Shown here one piece after another: positions 1-8,129 of a stretch of 50,821 nt of DNA. Below the pieces are notes generated by a model. The model made no database searches, had not been told where the DNA came from, and worked only from the letters and a program-made list of their open reading frames with translations. The stretch is from CAJXZP01 sp041563475 (GTDB taxonomy: Bacteria > Bacteroidota > Bacteroidia > Flavobacteriales_G > Salibacteraceae): contig JBFFMY010000014.1 of NCBI GenBank assembly GCA_041563475.1, positions 1-50,821 on the forward strand. Direction: 5' to 3'. Both the position numbers and the translations under genes were made by a program. The stretch's first letter is position 1; every line of letters starts with the position of its first letter.

Positions 1-1392
1 ACTGTTTTTATCATGTCCGTTTGGATTATTAGCTAAGCTGTTTGCATCAATATCAGCAGCATCAATAGTAATTCCTACAGAAGCATAGTATGCTTGTAAT
101 CCTTGCAAATCACTTAAACTCCACCATTCCCAAGGTGCACCAGTATTTTCAAAAGAAGTAGCCGCTTTAGGAATTTCCAATGGATACAGCCCATCAATAT
201 CTGTAGCTAGCGTTATTTTATCTTTCGGAGCTGCATAGATATAATCAAATGTTTGTCCATAACGTGCTCGTGCAACAGCCGAATAATCATCCATATTCCA
301 CATATCTTTAAACGCATCGTTATTTCCCAAAGCATTTACTTTACTCATAAATGTACCTGGTCCGTTCACATCCACAACATTATATCCTAAAGATGGCACA
401 ATTACAGTACCCGTATCAAATGGTGCATATGGATCTCTAATGGTATGTACCGAAACAATTGCAGGTTCTCCAGCTTCAATCCAAGAGATATCAGCTAATG
501 CACCACCAACGTTTACCGTCATTTTCACATCACTTGTTACTCCAGCAGCGCTAAAAGTATCTTGATATAGGTTTGCAAAACCACCAAAACCGTCTACATC
601 ACCTACGTAAGCCGTATTGATATATGAAGCACCCGTTGCATCCAAAAATTTTGGTAAGGATAACTCCGATGCATCTGTCATAGACCCGTAAGCCAATGAA
701 ACATAGCCACCAGAACCTTGACCGAAAACAACAATATTATCTGGGTCAATAGCAAAAGGATTTCCTCCTAAAGCCGTTTTTTTAACTACTCTAACCGCTT
801 GTTTCATATCATGAATTGAGCGATAAACAGCATTTAACAATGTACCGGTTCTCGTATCTAAATCAGGAGAAATAGGATTCCAACCTAATCTATAATTGAT
901 CGCACAAACTACATACCCACGTTTAGCGAACTGCTTACAAAACTCTACAACAGCAGAATCATTTTTATCCCCTGTAGGTTGACCATTAATTCCTTTTGGA
1001 AGAAAGTTTCCGGTGTGGGCATACATAATTACAGGACGTTTTGCCAAAGGATCAACAGCTCCTGGAATTGGCATATACACGTCCATATTTTGAACAGAAA
1101 TTTTTACACTTGTTGAATCGCCCACTGGTGTTCCAGGATTATTTGGAATAAAATATTTTGTTGGCCAAGCCCCTGTTGTAGCAGCAATAGTTTGAAGTTC
1201 TGTTAACTCAGCTCCAACAACGGCTGTATTCGTGAAGTCAGACAATAAGTAATTTACATTTACACTATATGGCTGATCTTGAATCATCATAATTTGCGCA
1301 TCCGTAAAAACCTCATCTAAGTAGCGTTCTTGCGCATTTGTAGAAGAAAGACCAATAAACATGGCCAGTCCAAAAAGTAATTTTCTTTTCAT
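1..1392 (-). CDS. secreted alpha/beta-hydrolase (carboxylesterase-like), 3' end outside window
   Basis: The frame is open from an ATG at 1392 to the window edge (464 codons, no stop), so the C-terminus is missing. The first 20 or so residues form a signal peptide ending Ser-Thr-Asn-Ala-Gln. An alpha/beta-hydrolase core follows: an oxyanion-type stretch (PVIMYAHTGNF, about residue 130), an Asn-Tyr-Arg-Leu-Gly-Trp segment, and the nucleophile elbow GQGSGG with Ser227. This order resembles carboxylesterases and feruloyl- or depolymerase-type esterases; the substrate cannot be told. Only 51 bp separate it from the TonB-dependent receptor gene upstream on the same strand. They are probably co-transcribed, which suggests that an ester-containing compound is cleaved at the surface or in the periplasm and imported. 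The acid and His of the triad and any sorting tail are not confidently visible. Confidence 0.8.
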   Translation of the reverse strand, partial: MKRKLLFGLAMFIGLSSTNAQERYLDEVFTDAQIMMIQDQPYSVNVNYLLSDFTNTAVVGAELTELQTIAATTGAWPTKYFIPNNPGTPVGDSTSVKISVQNMDVYMPIPGAVDPLAKRPVIMYAHTGNFLPKGINGQPTGDKNDSAVVEFCKQFAKRGYVVCAINYRLGWNPISPDLDTRTGTLLNAVYRSIHDMKQAVRVVKKTALGGNPFAIDPDNIVVFGQGSGGYVSLAYGSMTDASELSLPKFLDATGASYINTAYVGDVDGFGGFANLYQDTFSAAGVTSDVKMTVNVGGALADISWIEAGEPAIVSVHTIRDPYAPFDTGTVIVPSLGYNVVDVNGPGTFMSKVNALGNNDAFKDMWNMDDYSAVARARYGQTFDYIYAAPKDKITLATDIDGLYPLEIPKAATSFENTGAPWEWWSLSDLQGLQAYYASVGITIDAADIDANSLANNPNGHDKNS

Positions 1393-1443
1393 ATTTGTTT
1401 ATTTATTTTTAAGTGACACAATATACTATTTTATTAACTTGAT

Positions 1444-4302
1444 TTATCCTTTGGGTTTTTGTTTTGGTTTCCAATCATATAAGACTGAAAAATAAGCCAT
1501 TCTTCCTACTCGAGGACCACCATATACTTGATAAACCATGTTATTTAAAAGGTTTGAAGCTCCGAGTTTAAATGTAGTGTTAATTTTTTTAGCTTCATAA
1601 TTTATCTGTGCATCAAGTAAAGCGTAGGAAGGAATACTTCCGCTAAATTGGGGCGAGCCCTCAAACACAAAACCTTCAATCCACTTCAAGTTTACTCCAA
1701 AACCAAGTCCGGTTTTTTTGGTAAACGGAACGGTTAAATCTCGTGCAGTTAACCCCACATTAAATTTGTTTTTAGGCGTATTGTAGGCTGGAATTAATGG
1801 ATCATCACTTCCTTTCTTATTTAAAGCATTGTACGAGTAGTTCCCATTAGCGGTATAGTTTTTAGCAAAATAGTAATTGATACCTACTGAATATCCCATG
1901 GTTGTTACCTGGTCAATGGCGTTGGTGGCCAATCGATACGCTTGTAAATACGAAGGGAATTTTGTGAGTGGATCTAACTCCAGGTCAATTCCAATATTGT
2001 ATCCGATAAATTTATTATACCAACTGTGGTAGGCTTCCATATCCACATATATTTTCTTTCCCCAATTGCCACGGTAACCTAACTCGATAGTTTTTACCTT
2101 CTCCGGTTCAACAGGAGCTACATTAAAATATCTCAAGGTATCCGCACTTAAATTGTAGGTGTAATCACTAAATGATTCAACGGTCACCAAAGAATCAAAC
2201 CCTTCAATATTTCCTTTTAATATCGCTCTACCTACGTCAAGATATAAATATTGATCTGCCAAGGTTGGGTTTCGAATGGCCGAAGATAATGTAGCTCTAA
2301 ATGTGTGCTTGGTTGGGGTAGTGTAAACCAAGGATAAAGCGGGTGAAAAAAGGTAGTCGAAATTCTGATTCTTATCTACACGACCCGTTAAATTGATTTT
2401 AAGTGCATCATTTTCTAATGCGCCTAATTCTATACCCACAAAAGCACCATATTGGTAATTGGTAATGGAATTAAAAGTGGAATCTGTTACCTCTCCATTT
2501 GTGTCATACACATATGAAAGGGTATCTCTGAAAATAGTTCCTTCAGAATATGGACGATACAATCTTCCATCAGCACCTACAATAATATTCCCCCAAGACG
2601 GTTCAAACTTATATTGACCTTGCGCATGGTATAATCCTGAACGGTCTACAAACATTGCTCCGCCATCTACATTTCGCGTACCAACAACATTGGCTAATGC
2701 TTGATTAAAACGATCCGTTCCGGGCTCATATCTAGGTTTTTGACCTGCGCTTACCACTGCATCTGTGTTTTCGCGATTCGCTTGATGCCAAGCCATGAGT
2801 GAATCATTGTAAATATTTAAGAAAGAATCTTGTTTGGGCGTCCATTCATCCAATGGAAATGTAGGCGTTGGATATCCGGGTAAGTTCCGCACTTTGCCTG
2901 CATAATTTAACTGCCAGTTACGCGCATAAGAAGTATTCCACTCCGTTCCTTCAATAGCTTGATCTTGTAGTTTTAATCCCGCGCTATAAATATCATATGA
3001 TTTACCCGCATTTTCATTAGTAGCATATACTCTAACGAACCATTTATCCGTTTTAGAAAGCTCTAATTTGTTTTGATAAAACTGAATACCATCTAATTTA
3101 AATCGGTTATCCCCTTGGTAAATGGTGGTTCCAGTACCATAATTAAATGCGTAATTCAATACAAGGCTATCATTGAATTTGTAATACAACCCTAAATTGG
3201 CTTTAGCGTTATTGGTGTTGTAATTGGTAATAGATTCTTCGGTATAACCCGTACGGTAAAAACGACCTAAACCGGGTTGATTTCTTTTTCCTTGCAAATC
3301 GGTATAGTCATTATTAAAATCAACATCCTCATCTCCATAGGTATTCACCGCATCAAACCCACCTGGATTAGATTTTCCGTCCTTTGAGTTTTCTGTAGGG
3401 TCATAATTGGTTGCTTCCCAATCGTATGCTTTGAAATAGAAAAAGTTGATTTTGTAACCGAATTTTTGTTCTCCTTTTTTATTGGTAAGCACTTGTGCCC
3501 AGCGTACGGCAACTTCGGTTAAATTTCTTTCACCCACTTTAACGGAAGCACTTAATCCCGGAAAATAAAACGGGTCTTTCGTTTCGAATGCTATTACACC
3601 ATTAAATGCCCCTGGTCCATAATATGCGGAACTAGCACCAGCAATAATATTCACCCGCTTTACATCCAATTCAGAGGAGCCCAAAAAGTTTCCTAAGGAG
3701 AAATTTAATCCTGGCGACTGATTATCTACCCCATCAATTACTTGAAGAGAACGCACTGGGGAGGTACTATTAAACCCCCGTGTATTTATGACTTTAAAAC
3801 CTATGGAAGCTGAAGTCATATCTACCCCTTTCATATTACCTAAACTCTCATAAAAATCGCCCGATGGCGCTTCTTTAATTGCCGTAACATCCATACTTTC
3901 GACCGTAAGGGGTGATTCCTTTTGTTTATCTGAAATTCGAGAATCCACAATTTCAACGGCATCTAAAACCACATCGCTTGTTTGTAATTTCACCTTAATT
4001 TTTTGAGACGCATTGGCCACTACTAACTCTACAGGCGCATATCCCATAGAGTTGATAATCAATGTAAATGGAAACGGGATGGACGTTTTTAAAATGAAAT
4101 TCCCATCAATATCTGTGGTAATTCCTTCTGTAGTACCTTTAATAACCACAGATGCCCCGATTACCGTCTCCCCAGATTCTTCATCATATATGGTTCCAGA
4201 AATCGTGTTTTTTGGACCTTGAGAATACACATTTACACTGCTAAGTATACCTAACAGAATTGCACCGAATACAAATATTTTTTTTTGAAATGAATTACGC
4301 AT
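1444..4302 (-). CDS. TonB-dependent outer-membrane receptor with carboxypeptidase-regulatory-like N-terminus
   Basis: This 952-residue protein starts with a signal peptide ending near residue 28 (VNVYSQ). A carboxypeptidase-D-regulatory-like beta-sandwich follows (about 33-110; ISGTIYDEESGETVIGASV). The plug domain (about 120-240) contains the typical plug sequence NTRGFNSTSPVRSLQVIDGV and the stretch AYYGPGAFNGVI. The rest alternates aromatic-rich strands, as in a 22-strand barrel. It would import a ligand across the outer membrane with TonB energy. No SusD-like lipoprotein gene is next to it, so it is not an obvious SusC/SusD pair. A secreted esterase gene follows after 51 bp and is the best clue to the ligand class. 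It is read divergently from the oligopeptidase gene, across a 328-bp region containing a long palindrome. The ligand is unknown. Confidence 0.93.
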   Translation of the reverse strand: MRNSFQKKIFVFGAILLGILSSVNVYSQGPKNTISGTIYDEESGETVIGASVVIKGTTEGITTDIDGNFILKTSIPFPFTLIINSMGYAPVELVVANASQKIKVKLQTSDVVLDAVEIVDSRISDKQKESPLTVESMDVTAIKEAPSGDFYESLGNMKGVDMTSASIGFKVINTRGFNSTSPVRSLQVIDGVDNQSPGLNFSLGNFLGSSELDVKRVNIIAGASSAYYGPGAFNGVIAFETKDPFYFPGLSASVKVGERNLTEVAVRWAQVLTNKKGEQKFGYKINFFYFKAYDWEATNYDPTENSKDGKSNPGGFDAVNTYGDEDVDFNNDYTDLQGKRNQPGLGRFYRTGYTEESITNYNTNNAKANLGLYYKFNDSLVLNYAFNYGTGTTIYQGDNRFKLDGIQFYQNKLELSKTDKWFVRVYATNENAGKSYDIYSAGLKLQDQAIEGTEWNTSYARNWQLNYAGKVRNLPGYPTPTFPLDEWTPKQDSFLNIYNDSLMAWHQANRENTDAVVSAGQKPRYEPGTDRFNQALANVVGTRNVDGGAMFVDRSGLYHAQGQYKFEPSWGNIIVGADGRLYRPYSEGTIFRDTLSYVYDTNGEVTDSTFNSITNYQYGAFVGIELGALENDALKINLTGRVDKNQNFDYLFSPALSLVYTTPTKHTFRATLSSAIRNPTLADQYLYLDVGRAILKGNIEGFDSLVTVESFSDYTYNLSADTLRYFNVAPVEPEKVKTIELGYRGNWGKKIYVDMEAYHSWYNKFIGYNIGIDLELDPLTKFPSYLQAYRLATNAIDQVTTMGYSVGINYYFAKNYTANGNYSYNALNKKGSDDPLIPAYNTPKNKFNVGLTARDLTVPFTKKTGLGFGVNLKWIEGFVFEGSPQFSGSIPSYALLDAQINYEAKKINTTFKLGASNLLNNMVYQVYGGPRVGRMAYFSVLYDWKPKQKPKG

Positions 4303-4466
4303 ACTAGAAAAAACCCCTTAATTCTATTTTTTACTGGCTCACAAAATAGTAAAATTTATTATGCAAGAATACTAATCTAATTATTTTATGACTTTTTATG
4401 GATGCCCACTCACTTCACAAAACATACGCAAGAACAATATTTCATTTCAATCAAACAAGATAATTC

Positions 4467-4518
4467 TAAAATCATTGCTCAATTCTTAACTTGAGTTAAG
4501 AATTGAGCAATGATTTTA
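4467..4518. repeat. 52-bp near-perfect palindrome between divergent genes
   Basis: Arms 4467-4491 and 4494-4518 are exact reverse complements over 25 bp and are separated only by TG. The arms start TAAAATCATTGCTC and centre on ACT-TG-AGT. The 328-bp region (4303-4630) lies between two genes reading outward, so neither ends here and an ordinary terminator is not expected. A dyad-binding operator, a cruciform-forming site or a small-RNA terminator are all possible. I see nothing else definite in this region. Confidence 0.9.
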
Positions 4519-4630
4519 ATCCATGAAATTTTCATTTTCAGAAAGTAATGTATTTCTCATGTGATAATCTTCCGTTTCTTTGCACGCGCAAAATTCATCA
4601 TGAAATAGCGCCTAAAAATTACGTAGAAGA

Positions 4631-6673
4631 ATGAGACAATATCCCATTGCCAATAAAATAAACAAAGAACTAACCATCCACAACGATACGAGAATTGACC
4701 CTTATTACTGGATGAACGACCGAGAAAATCCAAAAGTTATAGAATATCTTACGGAAGAAAATGACTTTACCAAAAAGGTAATGCGTCATACGGACGATTT
4801 TCAAGAAGCCTTATTTCATGAAATGAAGAATAGAATCAAAGAAGATGATTCTTCTGTTCCGTATAAGTCTAATGGATATTTTTATTATTCTCGATTTGAA
4901 AAAGGACAGGAATACGCCATAAACTGCAGAAAAAAAGATTCGCTCGAAACCAAAGAGTTGGTTATTGTAAACCAAAATGAACGGGCAAAAGGGCATGAAT
5001 ACTACGCTTTGGGCGGACTTTCTATTAGCGATGACAACCAAATTGTTGCTATGGGAGAGGATACCGTAAGCCGAAGAATCTATACGATAGTATTTAAAAA
5101 CCTGGAAACAGGGGACATGCTTTCTGATGTATTAGAGAACACAACTGGAGGTGTGACCTGGGCTGCTGATAACAAAACGGTTTTCTATTCGCAAAAAGAC
5201 GACACCTTACGTTCGCATAAAATATTTCGACATGCTTTAGGCACTCCTCAAAGTGAAGATGTTTTGGTGTACCATGAAGAAGATGTAACATTTAGTACGT
5301 TTGTTTATCGATCAAAATCGAAAAAGTTTATCCTAATTGGTTCGGGAAGTACTTTGTCATCTGAGTACAGGTATATTGATGCTTCGCAACCTCTAACCTC
5401 TTTCACAATTTTTCTTCCTCGAGAACATGACCATGAATATGGTGTAGCGCATTACCAGGATAATTGGTATATATCTACGAATTGGAATGCCAAAAATTTT
5501 AGATTAATGAAAACTCCAGTGGGTAAAACGTCAAAGGAAAACTGGACGGAGGTAATTCCCCATAGAGATAATGTACTACTAGAAGATCTGGAAATATTTA
5601 ATGATTACTTGGTGTTGGGAGAACGCGAAAACGGACTGACCAATTTGCGTATTATTCCATGGAACGGAAGCCCTGAGCATTACATTAAGTTTAATGACCC
5701 CGCCTATTTAGTGTATATGAGTGTCAACCGCGATTACGACACTAAAGTATTGCGTTATGGGTATACCTCTATGACCACTCCATCAAGTGTATTTGATTAC
5801 CACATGGAAACCCGTCAACAAGAATTGTTGAAGCAGCAAGAAGTCATGGGTGGATATGATGTTTCCAAATACGAATCAAAACGCCATATGGCAACGGCAC
5901 GAGACGGTAAAAAAGTGCCTATTTCGTTGGTATATAAAAAGGAATTAAAACGGGAAGAAGGAAACCCATTGCTATTGTATGCTTATGGTTCTTATGGGCA
6001 TTCTATTGACCCCACTTTTAGCTCTACCCGTTTAACCTTATTGGATAGAGGTTTTGTTTTTGCCATTGCACATATTAGAGGAAGTCAGACCTTAGGAAGA
6101 GAATGGTATGATGATGGTAAAATGATGCATAAGAAGAACACCTTTTTTGATTTTATTGATTGTGCTGAGTTTTTGATTAACGAAAAATACACGACTCCAA
6201 AGCACTTATATGCCATGGGTGGCAGTGCCGGTGGTTTATTAATGGGTGCAATAATCAATTACCGTCCAGATTTATGGAACGGTGTAGTAGCTGCCGTTCC
6301 ATTTGTGGATGTGGTAACAACAATGTTAGATGAAACCATTCCACTAACTACGGGTGAATTTGACGAATGGGGAAACCCAAAGGAGGAAGAAGCGTATCAC
6401 TACATTAAATCGTATTCTCCCTATGATAATGTAGAGGAAAAAGAATACCCGAATATGTTGGTGACCACCGGGTTACATGATTCACAGGTACAGTATTGGG
6501 AACCTGCTAAATGGGTTGCAAAGTTACGTGATTTAAAAACAGACAATAATGTTTTACTCCTTAAAACCAATATGGAAGCAGGCCATGGTGGTGCTTCTGG
6601 AAGGTTTGAAGGACTAAAAGAAGTCGCTTTGGAATACGCTTTTATTTTTGATTTGGAAGGCATCAACGAATAA
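4631..6673 (+). CDS. ptrB: oligopeptidase B (S9A family serine peptidase)
   Basis: At 680 residues this matches the usual length of oligopeptidase B, a soluble prolyl-oligopeptidase-family enzyme that cuts short peptides after Lys or Arg. There is no signal peptide. The N-terminus carries the family's RIDPYYWMNDRENP stretch, then the seven-bladed propeller (about 80-400). The C-terminal alpha/beta-hydrolase domain holds the nucleophile in GGSAGG (Ser532), the acid in LHDSQV (Asp617) and the base in AGHGG (His652). The spacing of this triad is that of the E. coli enzyme. The acidic residues that give basic P1 specificity were not checked individually, so a related S9A specificity is possible. 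The gene appears monocistronic, with a hairpin terminator directly after the stop. Confidence 0.95.
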   Translation: MRQYPIANKINKELTIHNDTRIDPYYWMNDRENPKVIEYLTEENDFTKKVMRHTDDFQEALFHEMKNRIKEDDSSVPYKSNGYFYYSRFEKGQEYAINCRKKDSLETKELVIVNQNERAKGHEYYALGGLSISDDNQIVAMGEDTVSRRIYTIVFKNLETGDMLSDVLENTTGGVTWAADNKTVFYSQKDDTLRSHKIFRHALGTPQSEDVLVYHEEDVTFSTFVYRSKSKKFILIGSGSTLSSEYRYIDASQPLTSFTIFLPREHDHEYGVAHYQDNWYISTNWNAKNFRLMKTPVGKTSKENWTEVIPHRDNVLLEDLEIFNDYLVLGERENGLTNLRIIPWNGSPEHYIKFNDPAYLVYMSVNRDYDTKVLRYGYTSMTTPSSVFDYHMETRQQELLKQQEVMGGYDVSKYESKRHMATARDGKKVPISLVYKKELKREEGNPLLLYAYGSYGHSIDPTFSSTRLTLLDRGFVFAIAHIRGSQTLGREWYDDGKMMHKKNTFFDFIDCAEFLINEKYTTPKHLYAMGGSAGGLLMGAIINYRPDLWNGVVAAVPFVDVVTTMLDETIPLTTGEFDEWGNPKEEEAYHYIKSYSPYDNVEEKEYPNMLVTTGLHDSQVQYWEPAKWVAKLRDLKTDNNVLLLKTNMEAGHGGASGRFEGLKEVALEYAFIFDLEGINE

Positions 6674-6709
6674 AACCAAATAGGCGCAATTAGCCTATTT
6701 TGGTTTTCT
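6672..6709. terminator. terminator after ptrB, probably bidirectional
   Basis: Arms AAAACCAAATAGGC (6672-6685) and GCCTATTTTGGTTTT (6693-6707) pair over 14 bp with one bulged T around a 7-nt loop. The right arm ends in a T-rich stretch and the left arm starts with A's, so it could stop transcription from both sides. The stop codon of the leftover FMN-reductase-like end (6695-6697, minus) lies inside it. This fits ptrB and that gene having once been convergent neighbours sharing one terminator. Confidence 0.75.
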
Positions 6710-6760
6710 TTCTCGTTGATTTTTAAACGCCTCCAAATACCATTCGAATTCATTTAGAAT
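6695..6760 (-). pseudogene. leftover 3' end of an FMN-reductase-like gene
   Basis: On the minus strand this reads ILNEFEWYLEAFKNQRE plus four residues and a TAG stop. The intact reductase at 7439-8002 ends FLDEFDWYLEAFKNQRE plus two residues. The frame stays open a little further upstream but the similarity stops, and no body of the gene is present. The leftover end differs from the intact one in several bases, so it looks like the end of a diverged allele rather than a recent duplication. It lies on the far side of hicAB. Confidence 0.8.
6714..6742. repeat. 29-bp direct repeat, left copy (flanks hicAB)
   Basis: The 29 bases from CGTTGATTTTTAAACG to CCAAATACCA are identical to those at 7452-7480, and both lie in the same orientation. 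Similarity continues more weakly beyond the repeat on the reductase-body side. The pair brackets hicAB, as an attachment-like or recombination scar would. Confidence 0.9.
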
Positions 6761-6822
6761 TTGAAATGCAGTATTTTTATTCTTACTTAAAAAATATTAT
6801 TTTCGAAAAAGAAATAACCCAA

Positions 6823-6847
6823 AAAAGTAAACTTTTATTTACTTTTG
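6823..6847 (+). promoter_or_regulatory. hicAB promoter -7 element overlapped by an inverted repeat
   Basis: TACTTTTG at 6840-6847 matches the Bacteroidota -7 consensus TAnnTTTG and sits 13 nt before the hicA ATG. It is overlapped by a perfect 9-bp inverted repeat, AAAAGTAAA (6823-6831) and TTTACTTTT (6838-6846), with a 6-nt spacer. A dyad on the promoter is what one expects if the HTH-bearing HicB represses its own operon. No clear -33 TTG is seen. Confidence 0.55.
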
Positions 6848-6860
6848 TAACTCACACTTA

Positions 6861-7046
6861 ATGAAATGTTCGGAAGTTTTACGGCTGCTAAAAAAAGATG
6901 GTTGGTATGTGAAAACACAAAGAGGTTCGCATATTAAATTGGTGCATCCAACAAAAAAAGGTGTTCTAATTTTCCCAAACCATGGAAGTGCAGAATTAGG
7001 AAAAGGACTTCAAAATAAACTATTTAAACAGGCGGGAATTAAATAA
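6861..7046 (+). CDS. hicA: HicA-family mRNA interferase toxin
   Basis: A 61-residue protein of the HicA (YcfA) family, usual length 55-85. These toxins have a double-stranded-RNA-binding-like fold and cut mRNA without ribosomes. The conserved core is intact: an N-terminal helix (CSEVLRLLKKDGW), then RGSHIKLVHP with the catalytic His in Gly-Ser-His (residue 24), then the strand LIFPNHG and the closing helix LFKQAGIK. The toxin comes first and hicB starts 2 bp after its stop, the usual hicA-hicB order. A -7 element with an overlapping dyad precedes it. The cassette lies between a leftover gene end and an intact copy of the same gene end, indicating acquisition. Confidence 0.9.
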   Translation: MKCSEVLRLLKKDGWYVKTQRGSHIKLVHPTKKGVLIFPNHGSAELGKGLQNKLFKQAGIK

Positions 7047-7048
7047 AT

Positions 7049-7438
7049 ATGAAATCATTAAAAAAGAAAATTAATATCACTGTTGAAAAAACTCCAACTG
7101 GTTTTTCCGCATTTGCAGATGACCTAAACGTTTTTACCACCGCTGAAAACGTAAATGATTTATATCTAAGTCTAATAGAATCGTTGAACTTTCATTACGA
7201 AGATTTGGGTTACACTATTACTAAAAATAACCTTAAGTTAAATTTCGATTTTCAACAGTTTTTCCAATATTATAAGGTCTTAAACGCAAAGTTTTTGGCT
7301 GAAAGAATCGGGATGAACCCCACATTACTTTCTCAATATGTTCGTGGAATTAAGCGTCCTTCAACAAAACAAACTACGAAAATCATTACCGGTATTCAGT
7401 CAATTGGGAAAGAACTTTCGGAATTGAATTTTGGCTAA
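7049..7438 (+). CDS. hicB: HicB-family antitoxin with C-terminal HTH
   Basis: This 129-residue protein pairs with HicA. The N-terminal part (about 5-60) has the degraded RNase-H-like HicB layout: strand, FSAFADDLNVFTTAENVNDLYLSLIESL, second strand. The C-terminal half (about 75-120) is a helix-turn-helix of XRE type (FLAERIGMNPTLLSQYVRGIKRPS), expected to bind the promoter dyad at 6823-6846. It would neutralise HicA by direct binding and autoregulate the operon. Its stop codon abuts the stop of the convergent FMN reductase (7438/7439), so the insertion junction coincides with the two gene ends. There is no terminator between them. Confidence 0.88.
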   Translation: MKSLKKKINITVEKTPTGFSAFADDLNVFTTAENVNDLYLSLIESLNFHYEDLGYTITKNNLKLNFDFQQFFQYYKVLNAKFLAERIGMNPTLLSQYVRGIKRPSTKQTTKIITGIQSIGKELSELNFG

Positions 7439-8002
7439 TTAGCGTTTTTCCCGTTGATTTTTAAACGCCTCCAAATACCAATCAAATTCGTCTAAAAATT
7501 TTACCGCTCTTCGGGTGTATGTTCCTTCGGGGTCATTGCCTTGTTCTGTAAAAGCTTTTCCAATGCCTGAAACTGCAAACATGGTTGGAATGGAAGGCAT
7601 TCCTAACTCTCCGGTAATAGCACGAATATGAACCGATGCCCGAACTCCTCCGAAAGGTCCCGCAGAATACGTAGCAATTGCACTTGGTTTATAATGGTAT
7701 TCGGATTTGAAATGGTCTAACAGGTTTTTTAACGCTGGTGGAATACTATGATTCCATTCTCCAGAAACAATCATAAATCCATCCGATTTGGAGAAAATAT
7801 CTGCAATTTTTCGCATGTTTTCTGGTGCATCTTCCCTTTTGTATTCCAAATACATTTTATCTAAAAAAGGCAAATTAACTTCTTGAGTATCTACCAAAAT
7901 TGCTTCGTGACCTCTATTGCTAAGTCGATTTTGTAAAAATTTTGCCGCTTTTATCCCTTGTCTTTCAGACCTATTGGATCCGTAAATAACTGATACTATC
8001 AT
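7439..8002 (-). CDS. NADPH-dependent FMN reductase family protein
   Basis: A 187-residue flavodoxin-like protein of the NADPH-dependent FMN reductase / quinone reductase family. The N-terminal flavin phosphate loop reads VIYGSNRSERQGIKAA. The second flavin-contacting stretch SGEWNHSIPPALKNLLDHF (about residue 80-100) corresponds to the family's P-x-Y/W-N-x-S-x-P-x-x-L-K-N-x-x-D pattern, and TYSAGPFGGVRA follows. It would reduce flavins or quinones in the cytoplasm; the physiological substrate is unknown. The last 20 codons carry the right copy of the 29-bp direct repeat, so this gene's 3' end may have been supplied with the hicAB insert. The promoter is unclear; TACCTTTC about 25 nt upstream resembles a -7 element. 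Confidence 0.88.
   Translation of the reverse strand: MIVSVIYGSNRSERQGIKAAKFLQNRLSNRGHEAILVDTQEVNLPFLDKMYLEYKREDAPENMRKIADIFSKSDGFMIVSGEWNHSIPPALKNLLDHFKSEYHYKPSAIATYSAGPFGGVRASVHIRAITGELGMPSIPTMFAVSGIGKAFTEQGNDPEGTYTRRAVKFLDEFDWYLEAFKNQREKR
7452..7480. repeat. 29-bp direct repeat, right copy (in reductase 3' end)
   Basis: Identical to 6714-6742. It encodes the WYLEAFKNQR region near the C-terminus of the intact reductase. The two copies are 738 bp apart. Confidence 0.9.
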
Positions 8003-8070
8003 TTTTTAAATTTAAGCTGGAAAGGTAGGTAACTTAGGTTTTATAAAACTGTCACAGAATTGACCAAAAC

Positions 8071-8105
8071 AAAAAAAGCCCAATGTGAAAAACGCATTGG
8101 GCTTT
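8071..8105 (-). terminator. terminator of the cyclophilin gene
   Basis: AAAGCCCAATG and CATTGGGCTTT form an 11-bp perfect stem around a 9-nt loop. On the minus strand the stem is followed by a run of seven T's (8071-8077 read in reverse). It lies 25 nt past the stop of the peptidyl-prolyl isomerase gene. Confidence 0.88.
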
Positions 8106-8129
8106 AAATTAATTAAAAATAGATAAAAG

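Noticed and set aside
1444..4302. Receptor considered as a SusC-type protein of a polysaccharide utilisation locus
   Set aside because: No SusD lipoprotein or glycoside hydrolase gene is adjacent; the only partner is an esterase.
6421..6753. 110-codon minus-strand frame over the end of ptrB
   Set aside because: It is in a different frame from the reductase leftover and overlaps the ptrB catalytic domain. Only the leftover gene end at 6695-6760 is meaningful.
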